Source of the DNA: Euonymus europaeus
Lineage: Eukaryota; Streptophyta; Magnoliopsida; Celastrales; Celastraceae
Direction: 5' to 3'
Length of the DNA: 64,000 nucleotides
NCBI GenBank assembly: GCA_963580455.1
Contig: OY756962.1
Coordinates: 14,092,001-14,156,000 of the forward strand
Position numbers and translations under genes: made by a program. The number at the start of each line of letters is the position of its first letter. Position 1 is the stretch's first letter. The notes beneath the pieces are model-generated. The model was not told the DNA's origin. It saw nothing but the letters and a program-made list of their open reading frames with translations, and did no database searches. Positions 39,199 to 53,250 of this stretch are shown here, piece after piece.

Positions 39199-42100
39199 TT
39201 CTTCTATGTGAAATTTTATGAGTATAAGCTTCCAAGATTATTTCGATGCCAAAAAATGAACTTTTTACGACAAATCGACAAAACCGTTAAAAGCTCCTCC
39301 ATAGAGAGAGTTGACCAACTTCGGACCAACAAAGTTGCTCGGGATACACTTTTTATTGTTCTTCTATGTCATATTTTACGAGTATCAGCTTCCTAGATTA
39401 TTTCGATGCTAAAACACCATCTTTCTATGACAAATGGACAAAACCGTTAAAATATCCTCCATAGAGAGAGTTGAGCAACTTCAAACCATCAAAGTTGCTC
39501 GTTGTATACTTTTTATTGTTCTTCTATGTCAAATTTTACAAGTATAATTTTCAAAGATTATTTCGATTCCAAATCACCAACTTTCTATGAGAAATGGACA
39601 AAACCGTTAAAAGCTCCTCCATAGGGAGTGTGGAGCAACTTCGAACCATCAAAGTTGTTCGATGTACACTTTTTACTGTCCTTCTATGTTAAATTTTATG
39701 AGAATAAGCTTCTTAGATTATTTCGATGCCAAAACACCAACTTTTTATCACAAATGGACAAAACCGTTAAAAGCTCCTCCATAGAGAGAGTTGAGCAATT
39801 TCGGACCAACAAAGTTGCTCGGGATACACTTTTTATTGTTCTTTTATGTCAAATTTTACAAGTATAAGCTTCCTAGATTATTTCGATGCTAAAACACCAT
39901 CTTTATATGACAAATGAACAAAACCGTTAAAAGCTCCTCCATAGAGAGAGTTGAGCAATTTCGGACCAACAAAGTTGCTCGGGATACACTTTTTATTGTT
40001 CTTTTATGTCAAATTTTACGAGTATAAGCTTCCTAGATTATTTCGATGCTAAAACACCATCTTTATATGACAAATGGACAAAACCGTTAAAAGCTCCTCC
40101 ATAGAGAGAGTTGAGCAACTTCGGACCATCAAAGTTGCTCGGTGTACACTTTTTATTGTTATTCTATGTCAAATTTTACGAGTATAAGCTTCCTTGATTA
40201 TTTCTATGCTAAAACCCCATCTTTCTATGACAAATGGACAAAACCGTTAAAAGCCTCTCCATAGAGAGAGTTGAGCAACTTCGGACCATCAAAGTTGCTC
40301 GGTGTACACTTTTTATTATTATTCTATGTCAAATTTTATGAGTATAAGCTTCCAATATTATTTCGATTCCAAATCACCAACTTTTTATCACAAATGGACA
40401 AAACCGTTAAAAGCTCCTCCATAGAGAGAGTTGAGCAATTTCGGACCAACAAAGTTGCTCGGGATACACTTTTTATTGTTCTTTTATGTCAAATTTTACG
40501 AGTATAAGCTTCCTAGATTATTTCGATGCTAAAACACCATCTTTATATGACAAATGGACAAAACCGTTAAAAGCTCCTCCATAGAGAGAGTTGAGCAATT
40601 TCGGACCAACAAAGTTGCTCGGGATACACTTTTTATTGTTCTTTTATGTCAAATTTTACGAGTATAAGCTTCCTAGATTATTTCGATACTAAAACACCAT
40701 CTTTCTATGACAAATGGACAAAACCGTTAAAAGCCCCTCCATAGAGAGAGTTAAGCAACTTCGGACCATCAAAGTTTCTCGGTGTACACTTTTTATTGTT
40801 CTTCTATGTCAAATTTTACGCGTATAAGCTTCCAAGATTATTTCGATTCCAAATCACCAACTTTCTATGAGAAATGGACAAAACCGTTAAAAGCCCCTCC
40901 ATAGAGAGAGTTGAGCAACTTCGAACCGTCAAAGTTTCTCGGTGTGCACTTTTTATTGTTCTTCTATGTGAAATTTTATGAGTATAAGCTTCCTATATTA
41001 TTTCGATGCCAAAAAATGAACTTTTTACGACAAATGGACAAAACCGTTAAAAGCTCCTCCACAGAGAGAGTTGAGCAACTTCGGACCAACAAAGTTGCTC
41101 GGGATACACTTTTTATTGTTCTTTTATGTCAAATTTTATGAGTATAAGCTTCCTAGATTATTTCGATGCTAAAACACCATCTTTCTATGACAAATGGACA
41201 AAACCGTTAAAAGCTCCTCCATAGAGAGAGTTGAGCAATTTCGGACCAACAAAGTTGCTCGGGATACACTTTTTATTGTTCTTTTATGTCAAATTTTACG
41301 AGTATAAGCTTCCTAGATTATTTCGATGCTAAAACACCATCTTTATATGACAAATGGACAAAACCGTTAAAAGCTCCTCCATAGAAAGAGTTGAGCAACT
41401 TCGGACCATCAAAGTTGCTCGGTGTACACTTTTTATTGTTATTCTATGTCAAATTTTACGAGTATAAGCTTCCTTGATTATTTCTATGCTAAAACACCAT
41501 CTTTCTATGACAAATGGACAAAACCGTTAAAAGCCTCTCCATAGAGAGAGTTGAGCAACTTCGGACCATCAAAGTTGCTCGGTGTACACTTTTTATTATT
41601 ATTCTATGTCAAATTTTATGAGTATAAGCTTCCAATATTATTTCGATTCCAAATCACCAACTTTCTATGAGAAATGGACAAAATCGTTAAAAGCTCCTCC
41701 ATAGAGAGAGTGGAGCAACTTCGAACCATCAAAGTTGCTCGATGTACACTTTTTATTTTTCTTCTATGATAAATTTTACGAGCATAAGCTTCCGAGATTA
41801 TTTCGATGCCAAAGCACCAACTTTTTATCACAAATGGACAAAACCGTTAAAAGCTCCTCCCTAGATAGAGTTGAGCAATTTCGGACCAACAAAGTCGCTC
41901 GGGATACACTTTTTATTGTTCTTCTTTGTCAAATTTTACGAGTATAAGCTTCCTAGATTATTTCGATGCTAAAACACCATCTTTCTATGACAAATGGACA
42001 AAAACGTTAAAAGCCCCTCCATAGAGAGAGTTGAGCAACTTCGGACCATCAAAGTTTCTCGGTGTACACTTTTTATTGTTCTTCTATGTCAAATTTTACG

Positions 42101-44002
42101 AGTATAATCTTCCAAGATTATTTCGATGCCAAAACACCAACTTTTTATCACAAATGGACAAAACCGTTAAAAGCTCCTCCATAGAGCGAATTGAGCAATT
42201 TCGGACCAACAAAGTTGCTCGGGATACACTTTTTATTGTTCTTTTATGACAAATTTTACGAGTATAAGCTTTCCAGATTATTTCGATGCTAAAACACCAT
42301 CTTTATATGACAAATGGACAAAACCGTTAAAAGCTCCTCCATAGAGAGAGTTGAGCAATTTCGGACCAAAAAAGTTGCTCGGGATACACTTTTTATTGTT
42401 CTTTTATGTCAAATTTTACGAGTATAAGCTTCCTAGATTATTTCGATGCTAAAACACCATCTTTATATGACAAATGGACAAAACCGTTAAAAGCTCCTCC
42501 ATAGAGAGAGTTGAGCAACTTCGGACCATCAAAATTGCTCGGTGTACACTTTTTATTGTTATTCTATGTCAAATTTTACGAGTATAAGCTTCCTTGATTA
42601 TTTCGATGCTAAAAACCATCTTTCCATGACAAATGGATAAAACCGTTAAAAGCTCCTCCATAGAGAGAGTTGAGCAACTTCGAACCATCAAAGTTGCTCG
42701 ATGTACACTTTTTATTGTTCTTCTATGTCAAATTTTACGAGTATAAAGCTTCCTAGATTATTTCGATGCCAAAACACCATCTTTCTATGACAAATGGACA
42801 AAACCGTTAAAAGCCCCTCCATAGAGAGATTGTTGAGCAACTTCGGACCATCAAAGTTGCTCGGTGTACACTTTTTATTATTCTTCTATGTCAAATTTTA
42901 CGAGTATAATCTTCTAAGATTATTTCGATGCCAAAACACCAACTTTTTATCACAAATGGACAAAACCGTTAAAAGCTCCCCCATAGAGAGAGTTGAGCAA
43001 TTTCGGACCAACAAAGTTGCTCGGGATACACTTTTTATTGTTCTTTTATGTCAAATTTTACGAGTATAAGCTTCCTAGATTATTTCGATGCTAAAACACC
43101 ATCTTTATATGACAAATGGACAAAACCGTTAAAAGCTCCTCCATAGAGAGAGTTGAGCAATTTCGGACCAACAAAGTTGCTCGGGATACACTTTTTATTG
43201 TTCTTTTATGTCAAATTTTACGAGTATAAGCTTCCTAGATTATTTCGATGCTAAAACACCATCTTTATATGACAAATGGACAAAACCGTTAAAAGCTCCT
43301 CCATAGAGAGAGTTGAGCAACTTCGGACCATCAAAGTTGCTCGGTGTACACTTTTTATTGTTATTCTATGTCAAATTTTACGAGTATAAGCTTCCTTGAT
43401 TATTTCTATGCTAAAACACCATCTTTCTATGACAAATGGACAAAACCGTTAAAAGCTCCTCCATAGAGAGAGTTGAGCAACTTCGGACCATCAAAGTTTC
43501 TCGGTGTACACTTTTTATTGTTATTCTATGTCAAATTTTACGAGTATAAGCTTCCTTGATTATTTCGATGCTAAAACACCATCTTTATATGACAAATGGA
43601 CAAAACCGTTAAAAGCTCCTCCATAGAGAGAGTTGAGCAACTTCGGACCATCAAAGTTGCTCGGTGTACACTTTTTATTGTTATTCTATGTCAAATTTTA
43701 CGAGTATAAGCTTCCTTGATTATTTCGATGCTAAAAACCATCTTTCCACGACAAATGGATAAAACCGTTAAAAGCTCCTCCATAGAGAGAGTTGAGAAAC
43801 TTCGAACCATCAAAGTTGCTCGATGTACACTTTTTATTGTTCTTCTATGTCAAATTTTACGAGTATAAAGCTTCCTAGATTATTTCGATGCCAAAACACC
43901 ATCTTTCTATGACAAATGGACAAAACCGTTAAAAGCCCCTCCATAGAGAGATTGTTGAGCAACTTCGGACCATCAAAGTTGCTCGGTGTACACTTTTTAT
44001 TA
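39199..44002 (+). repeat. 4804-bp higher-order unit, copy B
   Basis: This is the tandem partner of copy A. The junction is a chimeric monomer: the sequence left of about 39198 follows the 1122-bp HOR (TTTTTATTATTCTTC), and the sequence right of 39210 follows the start of copy A (TATGTGAAATTTTATG). The crossover is thus confined to about 11 bp, 39199-39209. At its own right end copy B continues into more 1122-bp units. Confidence 0.92.
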
Positions 44003-46000
44003 TTCTTCTATGTCAAATTTTACGAGTATAATCTTCTAAGATTATTTCGATGCCAAAACACCAACTTTTTATCACAAATGGACAAAACCGTTAAAAGCTC
44101 CTCCATAGAGAGAGTTGAGCAATTTCGGACCAACAAAGTTGCTCGGGATACACTTTTTATTGTTCTTTTATGTCAAATTTTACGAGTATAAGCTTCCTAG
44201 ATTATTTCGATGCTAAAACACCATCTTTATATGACAAATGGACAAAACCGTTAAAAGCTCCTCCATAGAGAGAGTTGAGCAATTTCGGACCAACAAAGTT
44301 GCTCGGGATACACTTTTTATTGTTCTTTTATGTCAAATTTTACGAGTATAAGCTTCCTAGATTATTTCGATGCTAAAACACCATCTTTATATGACAAATG
44401 GACAAAACCGTTAAAAGCTCCTCCATAGAGAGAGTTGAGCAACTTCGGACCATCAAAGTTGCTCGGTGTACACTTTTTATTGTTATTCTATGTCAAATTT
44501 TACGAGTATAAGCTTCCTTGATTATTTCTATGCTAAAACACCATCTTTCTATGACAAATGGACAAAACCGTTAAAAGCTCCTCCATAGAGAGAGTTGAGC
44601 AACTTCGGACCATCAAAGTTTCTCGGTGTACACTTTTTATTGTTATTCTATGTCAAATTTTACGAGTATAAGCTTCCTTGATTATTTCGATGCTAAAACA
44701 CCATCTTTATATGACAAATGGACAAAACCGTTAAAAGCTCCTCCATAGAGAGAGTTGAGCAACTTCGGACCATCAAAGTTGCTCGGTGTACACTTTTTAT
44801 TGTTATTCTATGTCAAATTTTACGAGTATAAGCTTCCTTGATTATTTCGATGCTAAAAACCATCTTTCCACGACAAATGGATAAAACCGTTAAAAGCTCC
44901 TCCATAGAGAGAGTTGAGCAACTTCGAACCATCAAAGTTGCTCGATGTACACTTTTTATTGTTCTTCTATGTCAAATTTTACGAGTATAAAGCTTCCTAG
45001 ATTATTTCGATGCCAAAACACCATCTTTCTATGACAAATGGACAAAACCGTTAAAAGCCCCTCCATAGAGAGATTGTTGAGCAACTTCGGACCATCAAAG
45101 TTGCTCGGTGTACACTTTTTATTATTCTTCTATGTCAAATTTTACGAGTATAATCTTCTAAGATTATTTCGATGCCAAAACACCAACTTTTTATCACAAA
45201 TGGACAAAACCGTTAAAAGCTCCTCCATAGAGAGAGTTGAGCAATTTCGGACCAACAAAGTTGCTCGGGATACACTTTTTATTGTTCTTTTATGTCAAAT
45301 TTTACGAGTATAAGCTTCCTAGATTATTTCGATGCTAAAACACCATCTTTATATGACCAATGGACAAAACCGTTAAAAGCTCCTCCATAGAGAGAGTTGA
45401 GCAACTTCGGACCATCAAAGTTGCTCGGTGTACACTTTTTATTGTTATTCTATGTCAAATTTTACGAGTATAAGCTTCCTTGATTATTTCGATGCTAAAA
45501 ACCATCTTTCCACGACAAATGGATAAAACCGTTAAAAGCTCCTCCATAGAGAGAGTTGAGCAACTTCGAACCATCAAAGTTGCTCGATGTACACTTTTTA
45601 TTGTTCTTCTATGTCAAATTTTACGAGTATAAAGCTTCCTAGATTATTTCGATGCCAAAACACCATCTTTCTATGACAAATGGACAAAACCGTTAAAAGC
45701 CCCTCCATAGAGAGATTGTTGAGCAACTTCGGACCATCAAAGTTGCTCGGTGTACACTTTTTATTATTCTTCTATGTCAAATTTTACGAGTATAATCTTC
45801 TAAGATTATTTCGATGCCAAAACACCAACTTTTTATCACAAATGGACAAAACCGTTAAAAGCTCCTCCATAGAGAGAGTTGAGCAATTTCGGACCAACAA
45901 AGTTGCTCGGGATACACTTTTTATTGTTCTTTTATGTCAAATTTTACGAGTATAAGCTTCCTAGATTATTTCGATGCTAAAACACCATCTTTATATGACC
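43275..46000 (+). repeat. 2726-bp super-unit, copy X (1122-bp HOR family)
   Basis: Built from 7-monomer 1122-bp units and a shortened 4-monomer (642-bp) unit. Units are marked by three linked indels: one base lost (CTAAAAACCATC), one base gained (GTATAAAGCTTCC) and two bases gained (GAGAGATTGTTGAGC), net +2, which is why the unit is 1122 rather than 1120. The GAGAGATTG marker occurs near 43951, 45073 and 45715. At the right edge TATGACAAATGG becomes TATGACCAATGG at 46000. Confidence 0.92.
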
Positions 46001-48726
46001 AATGGACAAAACCGTTAAAAGCTCCTCCATAGAGAGAGTTGAGCAACTTCGGACCATCAAAGTTGCTCGGTGTACACTTTTTATTGTTATTCTATGTCAA
46101 ATTTTACGAGTATAAGCTTCCTTGATTATTTCTATGCTAAAACACCATCTTTCTATGACAAATGGACAAAACCGTTAAAAGCTCCTCCATAGAGAGAGTT
46201 GAGCAACTTCGGACCATCAAAGTTTCTCGGTGTACACTTTTTATTGTTATTCTATGTCAAATTTTACGAGTATAAGCTTCCTTGATTATTTCGATGCTAA
46301 AACACCATCTTTATATGACAAATGGACAAAACCGTTAAAAGCTCCTCCATAGAGAGAGTTGAGCAACTTCGGACCATCAAAGTTGCTCGGTGTACACTTT
46401 TTATTGTTATTCTATGTCAAATTTTACGAGTATAAGCTTCCTTGATTATTTCGATGCTAAAAACCATCTTTCCACGACAAATGGATAAAACCGTTAAAAG
46501 CTCCTCCATAGAGAGAGTTGAGAAACTTCGAACCATCAAAGTTGCTCGATGTACACTTTTTATTGTTCTTCTATGTCAAATTTTACGAGTATAAAGCTTC
46601 CTAGATTATTTCGATGCCAAAACACCATCTTTCTATGACAAATGGACAAAACCGTTAAAAGCCCCTCCATAGAGAGATTGTTGAGCAACTTCGGACCATC
46701 AAAGTTGCTCGGTGTACACTTTTTATTATTCTTCTATGTCAAATTTTACGAGTATAATCTTCTAAGATTATTTCGATGCCAAAACACCAACTTTTTATCA
46801 CAAATGGACAAAACCGTTAAAAGCTCCTCCATAGAGAGAGTTGAGCAATTTCGGACCAACAAAGTTGCTCGGGATACACTTTTTATTGTTCTTTTATGTC
46901 AAATTTTACGAGTATAAGCTTCCTAGATTATTTCGATGCTAAAACACCATCTTTATATGACAAATGGACAAAACCGTTAAAAGCTCCTCCATAGAGAGAG
47001 TTGAGCAATTTCGGACCAACAAAGTTGCTCGGGATACACTTTTTATTGTTCTTTTATGTCAAATTTTACGAGTATAAGCTTCCTAGATTATTTCGATGCT
47101 AAAACACCATCTTTATATGACAAATGGACAAAACCGTTAAAAGCTCCTCCATAGAGAGAGTTGAGCAACTTCGGACCATCAAAGTTGCTCGGTGTACACT
47201 TTTTATTGTTATTCTATGTCAAATTTTACGAGTATAAGCTTCCTTGATTATTTCTATGCTAAAACACCATCTTTCTATGACAAATGGACAAAACCGTTAA
47301 AAGCTCCTCCATAGAGAGAGTTGAGCAACTTCGGACCATCAAAGTTTCTCGGTGTACACTTTTTATTGTTATTCTATGTCAAATTTTACGAGTATAAGCT
47401 TCCTTGATTATTTCGATGCTAAAACACCATCTTTATATGACAAATGGACAAAACCGTTAAAAGCTCCTCCATAGAGAGAGTTGAGCAACTTCGGACCATC
47501 AAAGTTGCTCGGTGTACACTTTTTATTGTTATTCTATGTCAAATTTTACGAGTATAAGCTTCCTTGATTATTTCGATGCTAAAAACCATCTTTCCACGAC
47601 AAATGGATAAAACCGTTAAAAGCTCCTCCATAGAGAGAGTTGAGCAACTTCGAACCATCAAAGTTGCTCGATGTACACTTTTTATTGTTCTTCTATGTCA
47701 AATTTTACGAGTATAAAGCTTCCTAGATTATTTCGATGCCAAAACACCATCTTTCTATGACAAATGGACAAAACCGTTAAAAGCCCCTCCATAGAGAGAT
47801 TGTTGAGCAACTTCGGACCATCAAAGTTGCTCGGTGTACACTTTTTATTATTCTTCTATGTCAAATTTTACGAGTATAATCTTCTAAGATTATTTCGATG
47901 CCAAAACACCAACTTTTTATCACAAATGGACAAAACCGTTAAAAGCTCCTCCATAGAGAGAGTTGAGCAATTTCGGACCAACAAAGTTGCTCGGGATACA
48001 CTTTTTATTGTTCTTTTATGTCAAATTTTACGAGTATAAGCTTCCTAGATTATTTCGATGCTAAAACACCATCTTTATATGACCAATGGACAAAACCGTT
48101 AAAAGCTCCTCCATAGAGAGAGTTGAGCAACTTCGGACCATCAAAGTTGCTCGGTGTACACTTTTTATTGTTATTCTATGTCAAATTTTACGAGTATAAG
48201 CTTCCTTGATTATTTCGATGCTAAAAACCATCTTTCCACGACAAATGGATAAAACCGTTAAAAGCTCCTCCATAGAGAGAGTTGAGCAACTTCGAACCAT
48301 CAAAGTTGCTCGATGTACACTTTTTATTGTTCTTCTATGTCAAATTTTACGAGTATAAAGCTTCCTAGATTATTTCGATGCCAAAACACCATCTTTCTAT
48401 GACAAATGGACAAAACCGTTAAAAGCCCCTCCATAGAGAGATTGTTGAGCAACTTCGGACCATCAAAGTTGCTCGGTGTACACTTTTTATTATTCTTCTA
48501 TGTCAAATTTTACGAGTATAATCTTCTAAGATTATTTCGATGCCAAAACACCAACTTTTTATCACAAATGGACAAAACCGTTAAAAGCTCCTCCATAGAG
48601 AGAGTTGAGCAATTTCGGACCAACAAAGTTGCTCGGGATACACTTTTTATTGTTCTTTTATGTCAAATTTTACGAGTATAAGCTTCCTAGATTATTTCGA
48701 TGCTAAAACACCATCTTTATATGACC
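46001..48726 (+). repeat. 2726-bp super-unit, copy Y (1122-bp HOR family)
   Basis: This is the tandem copy of X: marker positions 43951, 45073 and 45715 reappear at 46677, 47799 and 48441, and the rare left dyad arm GAGAAACTT near 43796 recurs near 46522. The same TATGACCAATGG state closes it at 48726. Unit lengths across X and Y run 1122, 642, 962, 1122, 642, that is 7, 4, 6, 7 and 4 monomers. Confidence 0.92.
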
Positions 48727-50416
48727 AATGGACAAAACCGTTAAAAGCTCCTCCATAGAGAGAGTTGAGCAATTTCGGACCAACAAAGTTGCTCGGGATA
48801 CACTTTTTATTGTTCTTTTATGTCAAATTTTACGAGTATAAGCTTCCTAGATTATTTCGATGCTAAAACAACATCTTTATATGACAAATGGACAAAACCG
48901 TTAAAAGCTCCTCCATAGAGAGAGTTGAGCAACTTCGGACCATCAAAGTTGCTCGGTGTACACTTTTTATTGTTATTCTATGTCAAATTTTACGAGTATA
49001 AGCTTCCTTGATTATTTCTATGCTAAAACACCATCTTTCTATGACAAATGGACAAAACCGTTAAAAGCCTCTCCATAGAGAGAGTTGAGCAACTTCGGAC
49101 CATCAAAGTTGCTCGGTGTACACTTTTTATTATTATTCTATGTCAAATTTTATGAGTATAAGCTTCCAATATTATTTCGATTCCAAATCACCAACTTTCT
49201 ATGAGAAATGAACAAAATCGTTAAAAGCTCCTCCATAGAGAGAGTGGAGCAACTTCGAACCATCAAAGTTGCTCGATGTACACTTTTTATTTTTCTTCTA
49301 TGATAAATTTTACGAGCATAAGCTTCCGAGATTATTGCGATGCCAAACACCAACTTTTTATCACAAATGGACAAAACCGTTAAAAGCTTCTCCCTAGAGA
49401 GAGTTGAGCAATTTCGGACCAACAAAGTCGCTCGGGATACACTTTTTATTGTTCTTCTTTGTCAAATTTTACGAGTATAAGCTTCCTAGATTATTTCGAT
49501 GCTAAAACACCATCTTTCTATGACAAATGGACAAAACCGTTAAAAGCCCCTCCATAGAGAGAGTTGAGCAACTTCGGACCATCAAAGTTTCTCGGTGTAC
49601 ACTTTTTATTGTTCTTCTATGTCAAATTTTACGAGTATAATCTTCCAAGATTATTTCGATGCCAAAACACCAACTTTTTATCACAAATGGACAAAACCGT
49701 TAAAAGCTCCTCCATAGAGAGAGTTGAGCAATTTCGGACCAACAAAGTTGCTCGGGATACACTTTTTATTGTTCTTTTATGTCAAATTTTACGAGTATAA
49801 GCTTCCTAGATTATTTCGATGCTAAAACACCATCTTTATATGACAAATGGACAAAACCGTTAAAAGCTCCTCCATAGAGAGAGTTGAGCAATTTCGGACC
49901 AAAAAAGTTGCTCGGGATACACTTTTTATTGTTCTTTTATGTCAAATTTTACGAGTATAAGCTTCCTAGATTATTTCGATGCTAAAACACCATCTTTATA
50001 TGACAAATGGACAAAACTGTTAAAAGCTCCTCCATAGAGAGAGTTGAGCAACTTCGGACCATCAAAGTTGCTCGGTGTACACTTTTTATTGTTATTCTAT
50101 GTCAAATTTTACGAGTATAAGCTTCCTTGATTATTTCGATGCTAAAAACCATCTTTCCATGACAAATGGATAAAACCGTTAAAAGCTCCTCCATAGAGAG
50201 AGTTGAGCAACTTCGAACCATCAAAGTTGCTCGATGTACACTTTTTATTGTTCTTCTATGTCAAATTTTACGAGTATAAAGCTTCCTAGATTATTTCGAT
50301 GCCAAAACACCATCTTTCTATGACAAATGGACAAAACCGTTACAAGCCCCTCCATAGAGAGATTGTTGAGCAACTTCGGACCATCAAAGTTGCTCGGTGT
50401 ACACTTTTTATTTTTC
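48727..50416 (+). repeat. Block shared with 36.4-38.1 and 41.2-42.9 kb
   Basis: This is a third copy of the right-central part of the 4804-bp unit (offset about 12337 to copy A, for example 37227 with 49564 and the GAGAGATTG marker 38025 with 50362). It has a private 1-bp deletion giving GCCAAACACC near 49345. Near 50400 it switches into the dispersed block copy 2. Confidence 0.87.
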
Positions 50417-53250
50417 TTCTATGTCAAATTTTACGCGTATAAGCTTCCAAGATTATTTCGATTCCAAATCATCAACTTTCTATGAGAAATGGACAAAACC
50501 GTTAAAAGCTCCTCCATAGAGAGAGTTGAGCAACTTCGGACCGTCAAAGTTGCTCGGTGTGCACTTTTTATTGTTCTTCTATGAGAAATTTTATGAGTAT
50601 AAGCTTCCTAGATTATTTCGATGCCAAAAAATGAACTTTTTACGACAAATGGACAAAGCCGTTAAAAGCTCCTACATAGAGAGAGTTGAGAAACTTTGGA
50701 CCAACAAAGTTGCTCGGGATACACTTTTTATTGTTCTTCTATGTTAAATTTTACGAGTATAAGCTTCCTAGATTATTTCGATGCCAAAACACCAACATTT
50801 TATCACAAATGGACATAACCGTTAAAAGCTCCTACATAGAGAGAGTTGAGGAACTTCGGACAAACGAAGTTGCTCGGGATACACTTTTTATTGCTCTTCT
50901 TTGTCAAATTTTACGAGTATAGGCTTCCTAGATATTTTCGATGCTAAAACACCATCTTTCTATGACAAATGGACAAAATCGTTAAAAGCCCCTCCATAGA
51001 GAGAGTTGAACAACTACGGACCATCAATGTTGCTCGGTGTACACTTTTTATTGTTCTTCTATGTCAAATTTTACGAGTATAAGCTTCCAAGATTATTTCC
51101 ATTCCAAAACACCAACTTTTTATCACAAATGGACAAAACCGTTAAAAGCTCCTACATAGAGAGAGTTGAGCAACTTCAGACCAACAAAGTTCCTCGGGAT
51201 ACACTTTTTATTGTTCTTCTTTATCAAATTTTACGAGTAGAAGCTTCCTAGATTATTTCGATGCTAAAACACCATCTTTCTATGACAAATGGACAAAACC
51301 GTTAAAAGCCTCTCCATAGAGAGAGTTGAGCAACTTCGGACCATCAAAGTTGCTCGGTGTACACATTTTATTATTATTCTATGTCAAATTTTATGAGTAT
51401 AAGCTTCCAATATTATTTCGATTCCAAATCACCAACTTTCTATGAGAAATGGACAAAATCGTTAAAAGCTCCTCCATAGAGAGAGTGGAGCAACTTCGAA
51501 CCATCAAAGTTGTTCGATGTACACTTTTTATTTTTCTTCTATGTCAAATTTTACGAGCATAAGCTTCCAAGATTATTTCGATGCCAAAACACCAACTTTT
51601 TATCACAAATGGAGAAAACCGTTAAAAGCTCCTCCCTAGAGAGAGTTGAGCAATTTCGGACCAACAAAGTCGCTCGGGATACACTTTTTATTGTTCTTCT
51701 TTGTCAAATTTTACGAGTATAAGCTTCCCAGATTATTTCGATGCTAAAACACCATCTTTCTATGACAAATGGACAAAACCGTTAAAAGCCCCTCCATAGA
51801 GAGAGTTGAGCAACTTGGGACCATCAAAGTTTCTCGGTGTACACTTTTTATTGTTCTTCTATGTCAAATTTTACGCGTATAAGCTTCCAAGATTATTTCG
51901 ATTCCAAATCACCAACTTTCTATGAGAAATGGAGAAAAACCGTTAAAAGCTCCTCCATAGAGAGAGTTGAGCAACTTCGAACCGTCAAAGTTTCTCGGTG
52001 TGCACTTTTTATTGTTCTTCTATGTGAAATTTTATGAGTGTAAGCTTCCAAGATTATTTCGATGCCAAAAAATGAACTTTTTACCACAAATGGACAAAAC
52101 CGTTAAAAGCTCCTCCACAGAGAGAGTTGAGCAACTTCGGACCAACAAAGTTGCTCGGGATACACTTTTTATTGTTCTTCTATGTCAAATTTTACGAGTA
52201 TAAGCTTCCAAGATTATTTCGATGCCAAAACACCAACTTTTTATCACAAACGAACAAAACCGTTAAAAGCCCTTCCATAGAGAGAGTTGAGCAACTTCGG
52301 ACTATCAAAGTTGCTCGGTGTACACTTTTTATTATTCTTCTATCTCAAATTTTACGAGTATAAGCTTCGAAGATTCTTTCGATGCCAAAACACCAACTTT
52401 TTATCACAAATGGTCAAAACCGTTAAAAGCCCTTCCATAGAGAGTTGAGCAACCTCGGACCAACAAAGTTGCTCGGGATACACTTTTTATTGTTCTTCTT
52501 TGTCAAATTTTATGAGTATAAGCTTCCTAGATTATTTCGATGCTAAAACACCATCTTTCTATGACAAATGGACAAAACCGTTAAAAGCACCTCCATAGAG
52601 AGAGTTGAGCAACTTCGGACCATCAAAGTTTCTCGGTGTACACTTTTTATTGTTCTTCTATGTGAAATTTTATGAGTATAAGCTTCCAAGATTATTTCGA
52701 TGCCAAAAAATAAACTTTTTACGACAAATCGACAAAACCGTTAAAAGCTCCTCCATAGAGAGAGTTGACCAACTTCGGACCAACAAAGTTGCCCGGGATA
52801 CACTTTTTATTGTTCTTCTATGTCATATTTTACGAGTATAAGCTTCCTAGATTATTTCGATGCTAAAACACCATCTTTCTATGACAAATGGACAAAACCG
52901 TTAAAATATCCTCCATAGAGAGAGTTGAGCAACTTCAAACCATCAAAGTTGCTCGGTGTATACTTTTTATTGTTCTTCTATGTCAAATTTTAGAAGTATA
53001 ATTTTCAAAGATTATTTCGATTCCAAATCACCAACTTTCTATGAGAAATGGACAAAACCGTTAAAAGCTCCTCCATAGGGAGTTTGGAGCAACTTCGAAC
53101 CATCAAAGTTGTTCGATGTACACTTTTTATTGTCCTTCTATGTTAAATTTTATGAGAATAAGCTTCTTAGATTATTTCGATGCCAAAACACCAACTTTTT
53201 ATCACAAATGGACAAAACCGTTAAAAGCTCCTCCATAGAGAGAGTTGAGC
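50417..53250 (+). repeat. Dispersed block copy 2 (pairs with 32320-34992)
   Basis: This is collinear with the proximal copy but has one more monomer, of 161 bp, near 51.81-51.97 kb, which carries an extra A in GGAGAAAAACCG. It also matches about 57.25-58.7 kb at offset 5439. Because the two copies flank the amplified 4804-bp and 1122-bp arrays, they probably mark the edges of an older array into which the newer arrays expanded. Confidence 0.87.
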
